This document shows, in pieces, positions 41,657-51,265 of a stretch of DNA of 64,000 bases. The stretch covers positions 1,753,501 through 1,817,500 of the forward strand of contig NC_010337.2 of NCBI RefSeq assembly GCF_000019165.1, in the 5' to 3' direction. The notes beneath the pieces were generated by a model. That model had not been told where the DNA came from. It worked only from the letters and a program-made list of their open reading frames with translations, and did no database searches. Every line of letters starts with the position of its first letter. The first letter of the stretch is position 1. A program made the translations under genes and the position numbers. The stretch comes from Heliomicrobium modesticaldum Ice1. Lineage in GTDB: Bacteria > Bacillota > Desulfitobacteriia > Heliobacteriales > Heliobacteriaceae.

Positions 41657-42679
41657 ATGCGTGAACAACTGGACCAGATCCGGCGCGAAGCGGCGGAAGC
41701 GCTGTGCGCCGTCGACACGATGGAAGCGCTTCAGGATTGGCGTGTCCGCATTCTTGGCAAAAAAGGGGTGCTGACGGGAATCCTGCGCGGACTCGGGGCG
41801 CTTCCTGCCGAGGAACGCCCGCTCATGGGCGCCCTCGTCAACGAGGTGCGGGCCGAGTTGGAGTTCAAGCTGGAGGAGAAGAGCCGAGAACTGAAAGCGA
41901 GAGAAAAAGAGGCGCGCCTCTCCGGCGAATCCATCGACATCACCCTGCCGGGACGGGTACAGCCCGTCGGCGGCAAGCACCCTCTCACATTGGTCATCGA
42001 CGAGATCAAGCAGATCTTCCTCGGCATGGGTTATGAGATTGCTGAGGGACCGGAAGTGGAACTGGACTATTACAATTTCGAAGCCCTCAACCTGCCCCAG
42101 GATCATCCGGCCCGGGACATGCAGGATTCCTTCTATATCACCTCCGACATCCTGCTGCGCACCCATACGTCGCCGGTGCAGATCCGGGCGATGGAGCGCA
42201 TCCGGCCTCAATTGCCTGTAAAAGTGATCTGCCCGGGCCGCGTCTTCCGCCGCGACGATGACGCCACCCACTCGCCCATGTTCCACCAGGTGGAGGGGCT
42301 GGTCGTCGACAAAGGAATCACCTTCGGCGACCTCAGGGGAACGCTGCTCACCTTCGCCCGCCAGATGTTCGGCCCTGACCGGGAGATCCGCCTGCGGCCA
42401 TCCTTCTTTCCCTTCACCGAACCGAGCGCCGAAGTGGACATCTCTTGCGTCATCTGCGGCGGCGGCGGCTGTCGCGTCTGCAAGGGCTCCGGCTGGCTTG
42501 AGATCCTCGGCTCCGGTATGGTCCACCCGCGCGTCCTCGAATACGGCGGCTACAACCCCCAGGAAGTGACCGGCTTCGCCTTCGGCATGGGTGTCGAACG
42601 GATCGCTATGCTCAAGTACGGCATCGACGACATGCGGCTTTTGTATGAGAACGATATGAGGTTCCTGGCGCAGTTCTAG
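41657..42679 (+). CDS. pheS: phenylalanyl-tRNA synthetase alpha subunit
   Basis: Class II synthetase subunit. 340 aa: N-terminal coiled coil ([13 protein letters not shown]...), then the catalytic core with [40 protein letters not shown] (motif 2) and [14 protein letters not shown] (motif 3). AGGAGG 8 bases before the ATG; the open frame's earlier start lies inside the T-box terminator and is rejected. Pairs with pheT downstream. Confidence 0.97.
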   Translation: MREQLDQIRREAAEALCAVDTMEALQDWRVRILGKKGVLTGILRGLGALPAEERPLMGALVNEVRAELEFKLEEKSRELKAREKEARLSGESIDITLPGRVQPVGGKHPLTLVIDEIKQIFLGMGYEIAEGPEVELDYYNFEALNLPQDHPARDMQDSFYITSDILLRTHTSPVQIRAMERIRPQLPVKVICPGRVFRRDDDATHSPMFHQVEGLVVDKGITFGDLRGTLLTFARQMFGPDREIRLRPSFFPFTEPSAEVDISCVICGGGGCRVCKGSGWLEILGSGMVHPRVLEYGGYNPQEVTGFAFGMGVERIAMLKYGIDDMRLLYENDMRFLAQF

Positions 42680-42844
42680 GGGGGCGGATTGGCGACCTTC
42701 GCAAGAGCTCCGCGGCTACTCGCTTGCTTGCTCCGCTGGGCGCCAAACCTCTGGGCTTTTCTGCCTGTGAACCATGGCGCCCTTACCGCTTCGCAAGCTG
42801 CGCTCGCTGACGCCGCTCCGCTCAAATCGCTCACTCCGCCCCCC
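42679..42844. mobile_element. 166-bp inverted-repeat element between pheS and pheT (MITE-like)
   Basis: Bounded by GGGGGGCGGA and its exact complement TCCGCCCCCC. The interior is CG-rich with runs like GCTTGCTTGCTCCGC and no ribosome site or coding frame of its own. pheS and pheT are normally only a few bases apart; here 225 bp separate them. This fits a small insertion, probably non-autonomous. No target duplication is obvious. Confidence 0.55.
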
Positions 42845-42903
42845 TGGAACAGTTGCCCCGAGTCGGAACAGAAAGACGAAGTAACCAAACGAGGTGGAAA
42901 CGA

Positions 42904-45354
42904 ATGCGCGTATCGATCGACTGGCTCGGCGACTACGTCAATGCCGGCCTGGAAGCCGCCGAACTGGGTGAGAAGCTGACCCGTTCCGGCATCGCCGTGG
43001 AAAACGTGCTGTACCGGAACAAGGGGCTTGACAAGGTTGTCGTCGGCAAGATTGTAGAAATGATCAAACACCCGGAGGCGGACCGCCTTTGGATCTGCAC
43101 CGTCGATACCGGTGCGGGCGTTCGCATCATCGTCACCGGCGCCCAGAATGTTCGCGTCGGACAGAAAGTGCCTGTCGCATTGCCGGGGGCCCACCTGCCC
43201 AAAGGCGTGAAGATCGAAGAGTCGGTCCTGCGAGGCATCCCGTCGTCGGGCATGCTCTGCTCTGCCGAAGAACTGGGCCTTGAGGAGAAGACGATCGCCC
43301 CGGAAGACCGGGAAGGCATCCTCATCCTCAGCGACGATGCGGCAACAGGCCAGCCTGTCTCTGCCGCCCTTGGCCTCGACGACGCCGTGCTGGAACTGGA
43401 ACTGACGCCCAACCGAGCCGACTGCCTGGCTGTGCTCAACGTAGCCCGCGAGGTGGCGGCCATCACCGGCGCCGACCTGCGCCTGCCCGAGGTGACCGTC
43501 TCTGAAAAGGGCGAGGGCTGCGCCGAGGCGCAGGTGAAGGTCACCATCGAAGAGAGCGACCTCTGCGGCCGCTACGCCGCCCGGCTCTTCACTAACCTGC
43601 GTCTCGGCCCGTCACCGACGTGGATGCAGCAGCGACTGCAGGCTGCCGGCATGCGCCCGATCAACAACATCGTCGACATCACCAACTATGTCATGCTGGA
43701 ACTGGGCCATCCCCTGCATGCCTTCGACTACGACAGGATCAAGGACGGCCATATCATCGTCCGGCGCGCCCGGTCCGGGGAAAAACTGGTCACCCTGGAC
43801 GGGCAGGAACGGGAATTGAACCCTGAAAACCTGGTCATCGCCGATCCGGAGAAGGCTGTCGGCCTGGCCGGCGTCATGGGCGGGCTGAACAGCGAGATCT
43901 CCGCCGGCACAACCACGGTGCTGCTCGAGGCGGCCCACTTTCACCCGGCCAACATCCGCCGCACCGCCCGCCAGCTCGGCTTGCGTTCCGAGGCGTCCCA
44001 GCGCTTCGAGAAGGGCGTCAACATCGACACGGTGGTGCTGGCGATGAACCGGGCTGCCCAACTGGTGGCTGACCTGAATGTGGCCGATGTGGTTCCCGGC
44101 TATGTCGATAATTATCTTCGGAAGGTGGTCCCCTTAGAGATCCCCTTTTCTGTCGATCGGATCAACGCCCTTTTGGGCACCAGACTGACCGGCGACGACA
44201 TGGATGCCATCTTCCAACGGCTTCGGTTCCCCGTCAAATGGCTCGGTGAAGGCGAAAAGCGTTCAGGGCTCCTGAGCGCGCCGGCCTACAGGCCCGACCT
44301 GCAAGGGGAGCATGACCTGGCGGAGGAGGTGGCGCGCCTCTACGGCTATGACCGCATCCCGACGACCTTGCCGAAAGGGGAGACGACTGTCGGCCAGCGC
44401 ACCTGGCCCCAGACGGTGCGCGAACGCATCGCCGACACACTCGTCGGCGCCGGACTTCGCGAAGTGGTTACCTTTTCCTTCATCAACCCGCGCCATCTGG
44501 ACCGGCTCGGACTGCCGGCGGAAGATCTCTTGCGCCAGGTGGTGTCGGTGCAAAACCCCTTGAGCGAGGAACAGGGCATCCTCCGCCCGACGATCCTGCC
44601 GGGCTTGTTGGAGGTGGCCGCCCGCAACGCCAGCCGCCGCATCGCCGATCTGGCCATCTTCGAGATTGGCTCCACCTTCTCGCCACGTGCATTGCCCTTG
44701 AAGGAATTGCCCGATGAGCCCTGGAAGGTCTCCGCTCTGGTGATGGGCGAAGAGCCGATCCACTGGAGCGGCAAGCCGAAAGCCGTCGATTTCTATTACC
44801 TGAAAGGGATCGCCGAGAAACTGCTGGCGACACTGAAGATCGATGATGTGGCCTGGCAGCGCGAAAAGGAGGTTCCCTATCTCCACCCCGGCCGCTCGGC
44901 CCGGCTGACCGTGGAACGGGAGGGCGTAAAGATCCAACTGGGCGTCCTCGGCGAGGTTCACCCGGACGTACGAGAGGCTTATGACCTGGTCGGACGGCCT
45001 GTCGTCATGGAACTGGACCTGTCGGCGCTGACCCTGCTTGCTAGGGCGAAAGGCGACTATACACCGCTGCCCCGTTATCCTTCGACTGATCGCGACATGG
45101 CCATGGTTCTCCCCCTTGATATTCCGGCCAGTCAGGTGGAAGCTGTCATCGCCGAGACAGGCGGAGAGATCCTGGAACGGTGGCGCCTCTTCGATGTCTA
45201 CCAGGGCAATCAGATCGCCCAGGGTTACCGCAGCCTTGCTTACACCCTTCGTTATCAGGCACCCGATCGCACCCTCACCGACGACGAGGTCAACAGCCGC
45301 CATGAGTCGATCAAAGCCGCTCTTGTCGAACGCCTGGGCGCTCGATTCCGGTAA
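42904..45354 (+). CDS. pheT: phenylalanyl-tRNA synthetase beta subunit
   Basis: 816 aa. Domains in order: N-terminal tRNA-binding (EMAP-like) region about 40-150, B3/B4 editing domain with the NRADCLAVLN stretch and ARSGEKLVTLDGQ, B5 and class-II-like core (RPTILPGLLEV, YYLKGI), C-terminal ferredoxin-fold anticodon-binding domain (FDVYQGNQIAQGYRSLAY). The ATG at 42904 has GAGGTGG upstream. Works as an alpha2-beta2 enzyme with PheS; the intervening element might affect their ratio. Confidence 0.96.
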   Translation: MRVSIDWLGDYVNAGLEAAELGEKLTRSGIAVENVLYRNKGLDKVVVGKIVEMIKHPEADRLWICTVDTGAGVRIIVTGAQNVRVGQKVPVALPGAHLPKGVKIEESVLRGIPSSGMLCSAEELGLEEKTIAPEDREGILILSDDAATGQPVSAALGLDDAVLELELTPNRADCLAVLNVAREVAAITGADLRLPEVTVSEKGEGCAEAQVKVTIEESDLCGRYAARLFTNLRLGPSPTWMQQRLQAAGMRPINNIVDITNYVMLELGHPLHAFDYDRIKDGHIIVRRARSGEKLVTLDGQERELNPENLVIADPEKAVGLAGVMGGLNSEISAGTTTVLLEAAHFHPANIRRTARQLGLRSEASQRFEKGVNIDTVVLAMNRAAQLVADLNVADVVPGYVDNYLRKVVPLEIPFSVDRINALLGTRLTGDDMDAIFQRLRFPVKWLGEGEKRSGLLSAPAYRPDLQGEHDLAEEVARLYGYDRIPTTLPKGETTVGQRTWPQTVRERIADTLVGAGLREVVTFSFINPRHLDRLGLPAEDLLRQVVSVQNPLSEEQGILRPTILPGLLEVAARNASRRIADLAIFEIGSTFSPRALPLKELPDEPWKVSALVMGEEPIHWSGKPKAVDFYYLKGIAEKLLATLKIDDVAWQREKEVPYLHPGRSARLTVEREGVKIQLGVLGEVHPDVREAYDLVGRPVVMELDLSALTLLARAKGDYTPLPRYPSTDRDMAMVLPLDIPASQVEAVIAETGGEILERWRLFDVYQGNQIAQGYRSLAYTLRYQAPDRTLTDDEVNSRHESIKAALVERLGARFR

Positions 45355-45540
45355 ATAATCTGCTGCGGTGCGAAGAAGGAAGCAGGTTTTTTCGACAGCG
45401 GCAGCGAAGAGGGAATTCATTCCTCACCGAGTGAGAGGTCCTTTTTTGGAGATAAACCATAGGGGTTAAGATTCGTCGAAGGATTCGTTGCTTCGTTGGA
45501 GGATTCGTCGAGCGCTGTCGTTGTCGAGGGGGAACCATCT

Positions 45541-45804
45541 GTGCCTGAAGAAGTCCACAAGACGACTGTACACATTTACGGAGAACCTTATACGATCCGG
45601 AGTCCCTTGACGTCGCAGCAGATGAAGCAATTGGCCGCCACCGTCGACGAGCGGATGCAAGAGATTAGCCGCAAGGGGCCTCATCTTTCCGTCTCCAAGG
45701 TGGCCGTGATGGCGGCGCTGCACTTCGCCCATGACTTGGCGAAGCTGCAGGAGGACTATGACGATCTGATCAAACTCCTGGAGGATTCCAGTTCCCCCAA
45801 ATGA
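45541..45804 (+). CDS. zapA: cell division protein ZapA
   Basis: 87 aa. Stabilises FtsZ bundles at the division site. VHIYGEPYTIRSPLT and the following KQLAATVDERM helix and C-terminal coiled coil (LAKLQEDYDDLIKLLE) match ZapA. GTG start at 45541 with GAGGGGG 7 bases upstream; a TTG at 45496 would add 15 disordered residues. Position after pheT is typical of Firmicutes. Confidence 0.88.
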   Translation: MPEEVHKTTVHIYGEPYTIRSPLTSQQMKQLAATVDERMQEISRKGPHLSVSKVAVMAALHFAHDLAKLQEDYDDLIKLLEDSSSPK

Positions 45805-45886
45805 GAGTCATCGAAATGGTGAGCGCCGGGGTCCGGCGCTTTTTTCCTTGCCGCCTGGGTACAATAGCCGGAAGGAGGGAAAAGCC

Positions 45887-47605
45887 GTGCATAACCAGGA
45901 AATCGCCTGGACCCTCGCCGAGATGGCCAACCTGTTGGAGATTCTCGGGGAAAACCCCTTCAAGGTGAGCGCCATCCGCAAGGGCGCCATGGTCATCGAA
46001 AAGCTGGAAACCCCTGTCTCTGTCCTGTCCGCCCGCGGACAACTGGCGAAGATCGACGGCATCGGCAAGGGGCTTTGCGCAGAGATCGAGGCGTTGCTGC
46101 AAGCGGGTGAGAGCCCTCGATTGCAGCGACTGCGCGAAAAGGTTCCCCCCGGTGTCCTTGATATGCTGCAACTGCCCGGCATCGGACTGCGGGCGGTGCG
46201 CACCTTTTTTGCCGAAGGGTATACGACGCTGGAGGAACTGGAAGAGGGGGCACGCAAACACCGGTTGCGGCAGTTGCCGGGCATCGCCGCCAAAACGGAA
46301 CTGGCGGTGATCCGCGGCGTCGAGTTGCTGCGGCGGCGGTCAGGGAAATTCGGACTTGGCGTGGCCCGTCCGCTGGCCGAGGCGTTGCTCCGATTCCTAC
46401 AAAATCTCCCCGAGGTGAGCCGCGCCGAGCTCACCGGCGACCTGCGCCGCAGCCAGGAGATGGTCGAAGAGATCCACCTCCTGGCGGCGTCGCAAGAACC
46501 GGCGGTAATCCTGAATTTAGTAAAAAAACACCCGATGGCGGCGAAACAACTCGCTGAAGATGACACATTCGTCCGCTTCGCCTTCGCCTTCGGCCTGCCG
46601 GTTCGCATCGAAGTCACCAGCGAGTCCAATTTTGTCGCTCGGTGGGTCGAAACGACGGGAACGGCGCAGCACTGGGCGGCCTTGCGCAGCCGGGGCGCCC
46701 GTCCGGCCTCTTGCGAAGAACAGGCCGATGAAAGTGACTGGCGCCGGTTCATCTCCTCTCAGGAGGCCGAGGAGGTCTTCTACGAGGAGCTTCGCCTTCC
46801 CTGGATCCCTCCGGAACTGCGGGAAACGGGGAAGGAAGTCGCTCAGGCTGAAGCGGGGGAGCTGCCCGACTTGGTGGAGTTGGGTGACATCCTCGGCGAC
46901 TTTCATATCCATACCAACTGGAGCGATGGCGTATCCTCGCTGGAGGAGATGGTCTCGGCCGGTCGGGACCGGGGGTACGCCTACATGGCCATCACCGATC
47001 ATTCCCAGTCCCTGGCGGTCGCCCGGGGGCTTTCGGAATCGAAGCTGCGGGAACAGCAACGGACCATCCGCCAAATCGACGCCCGCGAGAAGGATATTAC
47101 CCTTTTTTCCGGGATCGAGATGGATATCCTCGGTGACGGCCGCCTCGATTATGCCGACGACATATTGAGAGAGATGGACGTGGTCATCGCCTCTGTCCAT
47201 ACGGGCTTGCGCCAGGAGCGTCACAAGGTCCATACTCGCTTGGAGGCAGCTTTGAAAAACCCTCATGTGGACATCATCGGCCATCCGACAGGCCGGCTGA
47301 TCGGCACACGAGAACCCTATGACGTGGACATCGATTGGCTTCTGGATCTGGCGGCAAAAACCGGCACGATCCTGGAGATCAACGCCTCGCCGGACCGGCT
47401 CGATCTTTCGGCGCCCCATGCCCGCCTCGCCAAGGAGCGGGGCGTCATGATCGTCATCAATACGGATGCCCATGACCGCGCCAGGTTGAGCGAGATGGCT
47501 TACGGCGTCGCCAACGCCCGGCGGGCCGGTTTGGAGAAGGGTGACATCCTGAACACGAAACCCCTGGCGGAGGTGAAAAAGATTTTAGCCAAGCCGAAAG
47601 GGTGA
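45887..47605 (+). CDS. polX: PolX-family DNA polymerase/PHP phosphoesterase with degenerate polymerase site
   Basis: 572 aa. Helix-hairpin-helix region (about 1-130: IDGIGKGLCAEIEALL, LPGIGLRAVRTFF), a Pol-beta-like NT domain about 140-300, PHP domain 336-570. The PHP domain has its metal ligands (DFHIHTNWSDG, ITDHSQSL, SGIEMD, SVHTG, HPTGRL, NTDAHD) and should act as a 3'-5' exonuclease or AP endonuclease. In the polymerase palm, the usual GS-x-RR...D-x-D site reads GDLRRSQEMVEEIH: the two catalytic Asp are Glu and His, and the third Asp position shows no Asp (VRIEVTSESNF). So DNA synthesis is probably lost. GTG start with AAGGAGGG upstream. Confidence 0.88.
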   Translation: MHNQEIAWTLAEMANLLEILGENPFKVSAIRKGAMVIEKLETPVSVLSARGQLAKIDGIGKGLCAEIEALLQAGESPRLQRLREKVPPGVLDMLQLPGIGLRAVRTFFAEGYTTLEELEEGARKHRLRQLPGIAAKTELAVIRGVELLRRRSGKFGLGVARPLAEALLRFLQNLPEVSRAELTGDLRRSQEMVEEIHLLAASQEPAVILNLVKKHPMAAKQLAEDDTFVRFAFAFGLPVRIEVTSESNFVARWVETTGTAQHWAALRSRGARPASCEEQADESDWRRFISSQEAEEVFYEELRLPWIPPELRETGKEVAQAEAGELPDLVELGDILGDFHIHTNWSDGVSSLEEMVSAGRDRGYAYMAITDHSQSLAVARGLSESKLREQQRTIRQIDAREKDITLFSGIEMDILGDGRLDYADDILREMDVVIASVHTGLRQERHKVHTRLEAALKNPHVDIIGHPTGRLIGTREPYDVDIDWLLDLAAKTGTILEINASPDRLDLSAPHARLAKERGVMIVINTDAHDRARLSEMAYGVANARRAGLEKGDILNTKPLAEVKKILAKPKG

Positions 47606-47719
47606 TGTACTTTAATGAAGGCGAAGAGAACTGGAATAGGGAAAATTCCTATCATCCATAGGGGAAATTGATTGGAGGACTCATTCTGATACAGGAGAAG
47701 AACAGGGGAGGATGAAGAT

Positions 47720-48676
47720 ATGAAAGCCCGCGAGATTTATGAACTCTTTGTCGCTATGGGGATCGACGCCGATCCCCGGGGACGGGAGGAAGTAGAACGG
47801 CAACTGGCCCGGCGAAAGCAGCAGTTCGGCGAACTGAAAGGGGAAGAGAAGGCGAACTATGACCAGGAAGCGCTGACCAACCCCTACAGCGACACGCGGC
47901 TCCTCGTGGGCGATCCGGAGCGGGAGGTCAAACGGGTGCTCGTCGGCATCGACATGGAGGTCGGCGAGGTGCTGCTGGCTGACCGGCTCGGCGAGAAAGG
48001 CAAACCCATCGACTTGCTCATCGCCCACCACCCCGAAGGAAAAGCCCTTTCCGCATTGCACGATGTGATGCATATGCAGGAAGACCTGTTGGCGAAAGTG
48101 GGTGTGCCCATCAACGTGGCCGAAGGGATCCTGGCCAGCCGGATCAGCGAGGTGAAGCGTGGCCTTGCCCCCATGAACCACAACCGCGCCGTCGACGCCG
48201 CCCGTCTTATGGACCTCTCCCTGATGTGTGTCCATACGCCTGCTGACAACCAGGTGCAGACCTTTCTGGAAAAGCGGATCGACGAGAAGAAACCTGCTAC
48301 CGTCGGCGATATCCTTACCCTGCTCGAAGAGATCCCCGAATATAAAGCGGCTGCTCGCGCCGGCTCCGGCCCCACCCTCTTTACAGGCCGCAAGGAAGGC
48401 CGCTGCGGCAAGGTGATGGTCGATATGACCGGCGGCACCTCCGGTTCGGAAGACGCCTACGCCAAGCTCGTCCAGGCCGGTGTCGGCACCATCGTGGCGA
48501 TGCACATGGGCGAAAAACATCGCAAGGAAGCGGAAAAAAACCACATCAACGTCGTCATCGCCGGCCACATGGCCAGCGATTCGCTGGGGATGAACCTCCT
48601 GCTCGATGAACTGGAAAAGCGCGGCGTGGAGATCGTGCCTTGCGCAGGCTTTGTTCGGATCAGCAGAAGCCAATAA
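47720..48676 (+). CDS. NIF3-like (Ngg1-interacting factor-like) protein
   Basis: 318 aa, cytoplasmic. Resembles the NIF3/DUF34 group found in Clostridia: VKRVLVGIDMEVGEVLL, LLIAHHPEG, LMCVHTPADNQ, and a C-terminal VIAGHMASDSLGMN with His-rich metal-type sites. Function of the family is not settled (metal-dependent hydrolase or metal chaperone proposals exist). ATG with GGGGAGG upstream. Ends at a shared terminator facing cydB. Confidence 0.75.
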   Translation: MKAREIYELFVAMGIDADPRGREEVERQLARRKQQFGELKGEEKANYDQEALTNPYSDTRLLVGDPEREVKRVLVGIDMEVGEVLLADRLGEKGKPIDLLIAHHPEGKALSALHDVMHMQEDLLAKVGVPINVAEGILASRISEVKRGLAPMNHNRAVDAARLMDLSLMCVHTPADNQVQTFLEKRIDEKKPATVGDILTLLEEIPEYKAAARAGSGPTLFTGRKEGRCGKVMVDMTGGTSGSEDAYAKLVQAGVGTIVAMHMGEKHRKEAEKNHINVVIAGHMASDSLGMNLLLDELEKRGVEIVPCAGFVRISRSQ

Positions 48677-48690
48677 GATCGGGATAAAGG

Positions 48691-48734
48691 GAAGACTCCC
48701 CTCGAGCCAAATCAGTCCGAGGGGAGTCTTCTTT
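48691..48734. terminator. bidirectional terminator between NIF3-like gene and cydB
   Basis: Perfect 14-bp stem GAAGACTCCCCTCG/CGAGGGGAGTCTTC, 13-base loop, then TTTC on the plus strand and CCTTTAT on the minus side. Confidence 0.75.
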
Positions 48735-48741
48735 CGTTTCA

Positions 48742-49779
48742 TCAGATCTTCATGCTCTGTTTGTTCCCTATCGTCATTACTCGCGCCGAACGGATGAAGG
48801 TCCGGTAAATATACGCCGTATAGGTCAGCACAATCGGCAATCCAATCAGCGCCAGGATCAGCATGATCATCAGCGTCCGCTCTGACGAGGAGGCGTTGAA
48901 GACGGTGAGGCTGTTGGCCAGGTTGTTAGAGGCCGGAACGATATAGGGGAAGAGGCTGGCTGCCATGGTCGTCAATAGGCCGAAGATAGTCAGGGCTGAT
49001 GCGCCCAGAGGCCCATAGGCGTTGCCGCCTTTCAGGGCCGCCGGAAAGGCAGCGAGACCGAGCAAGGCGATCAGGGGAAACACCCAGAGCAGAGGAACGT
49101 CGAAGTAGTTGCTGAAGAGCCTCGGTGTGCCCAGGTAGCTCCAAGCCGTGCCGATGAGAAAGAGGGGGAGCAAGGTCAGCCAGGCTGCGCGCGCCCAGCG
49201 GCGGGCTTTTACCTGGAGCGCGCCGTCGCTCTGGGAGATGATGAAGGCGGCGCCGTGCATGGCGAAGAGAGAGAGGCTGACGAGGCCCATGACGAGCGAG
49301 TAGGGATTGAGCAGGCCCAGGAAGTCACCCAGATAGCCACCATTGGCGTCGAGAGGGATGCCTCGCAGGATGTTGCCGACAGCCACCCCGTAGAGGATGG
49401 ACGGGAGCAGGCTGCCGAGACTGAATCCGAGGTCCCACCACTTGCGCCAGCCGGGGCTGTCCAACTGGTGCTGGAACTCGATGGAGACGGCCCGGAAGAT
49501 GAGGGCGAAGAGCACGAGCATCAGGGCCAGGTAAAAACCGCTGAAGACAGTGGCATAGACCATGGGAAAGGCAGCGAAGATGGCACCGCCGCCGGTGAGC
49601 AGCCAGACCTGATTGCTGTCCCAGTAGGGGCCGATGGAATAGATCATGCGTCTGCGTTCATCGGGATCCTTTGTCAGCAGATAGAGGCTGCCGACGCCTA
49701 AATCGAAGCCGTCCAAAAGGGCGTAACCGAGCAAGAGCACGCCAACCAGCACAAACCAGGTGATCTGCAGTTCCATCAT
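48742..49779 (-). CDS. cydB: cytochrome bd oxidase subunit II
   Basis: 345 aa, eight to nine hydrophobic helices. Family marks: LLGYALLDGFDLGVGSL near the N-terminus, YSIGPYWDSNQVWLLTGGGAIFAAFPMVYA, and the AVSIEFQHQLDSPGW loop. Forms the quinol oxidase with CydA. It overlaps cydA by ATGA (49776-49779). It has no downstream cydCD in the window. Confidence 0.95.
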   Translation of the reverse strand: MMELQITWFVLVGVLLLGYALLDGFDLGVGSLYLLTKDPDERRRMIYSIGPYWDSNQVWLLTGGGAIFAAFPMVYATVFSGFYLALMLVLFALIFRAVSIEFQHQLDSPGWRKWWDLGFSLGSLLPSILYGVAVGNILRGIPLDANGGYLGDFLGLLNPYSLVMGLVSLSLFAMHGAAFIISQSDGALQVKARRWARAAWLTLLPLFLIGTAWSYLGTPRLFSNYFDVPLLWVFPLIALLGLAAFPAALKGGNAYGPLGASALTIFGLLTTMAASLFPYIVPASNNLANSLTVFNASSSERTLMIMLILALIGLPIVLTYTAYIYRTFIRSARVMTIGNKQSMKI

Positions 49780-51131
49780 CGGCCCACCTCCGTTCCGGAC
49801 TTGGCGACGCCGTTGGCGGTTGCGAAGGCCTCAGGACCGGCCGCCAGTTTTTTGCGCAGCAGGTAGAACCAGACGACAAAAAGCAGGCTATAGATGAGAA
49901 CGAAGAGGATGATCGAGGCGAGGATCTGCCAGGCCGGTACGGTGTAGGAGATGCCGTCTACTGTCCGCAAGAGCTTATAGACGATCCAGGGCTGGCGGCC
50001 CACCTCTGCGGCGATCCAGCCGACCTCGTTGGCGATGAAGGGAAGCGGGACCGACCAGAGGGCCAGCTTGAGAAACAGTCGGTTGTCCTGCAGCGTCCCT
50101 TTGCTCATGAGCCAGATGCCCCAGATGGAGAAGAGGATGAACAAGGTGCCCAGAGCCACCATCAGGTGAAAGGTGACGAAGGGCAGGAAGACGGGGGGGC
50201 GTTCCTCTTCCGGGAAAGCCTTCAGGCCTTGGACTTCTCCGTCAGGGTCGCCGGTGGCCAACAGGCTGAGCGCCTTAGGGATGCCGAGCCTAAAGTGGGT
50301 CACGCCGGCTTTCTCATCGGGGATGCCGAAGAGGAGCAGAGAGGCGCCCTTCTCCGTTTCAAAGAGGCCTTCGATGGCGGCCAGTTTTTCCGGCTGGGTC
50401 TGGGCGACCTGCACGGCGTGCATGTGCCCGATGGGGATTTGGGCCAGCGACGCAACGAGGGCGAGGAAGAGGGCGTATTTCATCGACTTTTTGGCGAAGG
50501 CGACTTCCCGTCGGCGCAGCAGGTACCAGGCAGAGATGGCTATGACGAAAAAAGCACCTGTGATCAATGCGCCGTCGACGGTGTGCAGGTAGCGAGGGAC
50601 TGTGGAGGCGTTCAACAGGGCCGCTTTGAAGTCGATCAGCTCGGCGCGGCCGTTGACGATGTGGTAGCCGGCCGGCGTCTGCTGCCATGAGTTGGCGATG
50701 ATGATCCAGAGCGCCGAGAGGGTAGAGCCGACAGCGACCATGAGGGAGGAGAACCAGTAGACTTTTTTGGAGACACGGTCGGCGCCCCAGATCAGGACGC
50801 CCATGAAGGCCGATTCGAGGAAGAAGGCGAAGATCGCCTCCGCCGCCAGGGGGCCGCCGAAGATGTCTCCCACGAAGCGGGAGTACTCTGACCAGTTGGT
50901 GCCGAACTGAAACTCCATGGTGATGCCGGTGGCGACGCCAACGACGAAGCTGATGGCGAAGATCTTGAGCCAGAAGCGGGACATCTTCTGGTACAGCTCC
51001 TCTCCCGTTTGCAGGTAGCGGGTCTGCATGAGGACGATGAGCCAGGCCAGGCCGATGGTCAGCGGGGGGAAGATGAAGTGAAACCCCGCCGTGACGGCGA
51101 ATTGGATCCGCGATAACAGAACCACGTCCAT
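49776..51131 (-). CDS. cydA: cytochrome bd oxidase subunit I
   Basis: 451 aa, binds hemes b558, b595 and d and oxidises menaquinol with reduction of O2 to water. Haem ligand His is in the N-terminal TAGFHFIFPPLTIGLAWLIV, and the HTVDGALITGAF and WIAAEVGRQPW motifs are typical. The Q-loop region is of the short type. ATG at 51131 with AAGGAGG 7 bases upstream. In an obligate anaerobe it would serve as an oxygen-scavenging enzyme. Confidence 0.95.
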   Translation of the reverse strand: MDVVLLSRIQFAVTAGFHFIFPPLTIGLAWLIVLMQTRYLQTGEELYQKMSRFWLKIFAISFVVGVATGITMEFQFGTNWSEYSRFVGDIFGGPLAAEAIFAFFLESAFMGVLIWGADRVSKKVYWFSSLMVAVGSTLSALWIIIANSWQQTPAGYHIVNGRAELIDFKAALLNASTVPRYLHTVDGALITGAFFVIAISAWYLLRRREVAFAKKSMKYALFLALVASLAQIPIGHMHAVQVAQTQPEKLAAIEGLFETEKGASLLLFGIPDEKAGVTHFRLGIPKALSLLATGDPDGEVQGLKAFPEEERPPVFLPFVTFHLMVALGTLFILFSIWGIWLMSKGTLQDNRLFLKLALWSVPLPFIANEVGWIAAEVGRQPWIVYKLLRTVDGISYTVPAWQILASIILFVLIYSLLFVVWFYLLRKKLAAGPEAFATANGVAKSGTEVGR

Positions 51132-51216
51132 TAGACAACCTCCTTTTCACCTTTTTTTGTGCGGCGATGATGTGGCGATTCCTTGTTTTGGAGGAAACTT
51201 GTTCTTTGCAAAAACA

Positions 51217-51245
51217 ATTATAATCGAGGACAGACCTGATTGCAA
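51217..51245 (-). promoter_or_regulatory. sigma-A promoter of cydAB
   Basis: On the minus strand TTGCAA (51240-51245) and TATAAT (51217-51222) with a 17-base spacer, about 85 bases before the cydA start. Confidence 0.75.
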
Positions 51246-51246
51246 T

Positions 51247-51265
51247 AATAACAGTAATTGTTATT
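51247..51265. promoter_or_regulatory. palindromic operator candidate upstream of the cydA promoter
   Basis: Perfect inverted repeat AATAACA-GTAAT-TGTTATT directly next to the -35 box of cydAB. It could bind an oxygen or redox regulator. It does not match the Rex (TTGTTA...TAACAA) or FNR (TTGAT...ATCAA) half-site order. Confidence 0.55.

Noticed and set aside
42853..42903. Earlier pheT start (17 extra codons)
   Set aside because: The extra residues are Arg-rich and run next to the inverted-repeat element; GAGGTGG precedes the ATG at 42904, where the family start MRVSIDWL appears.
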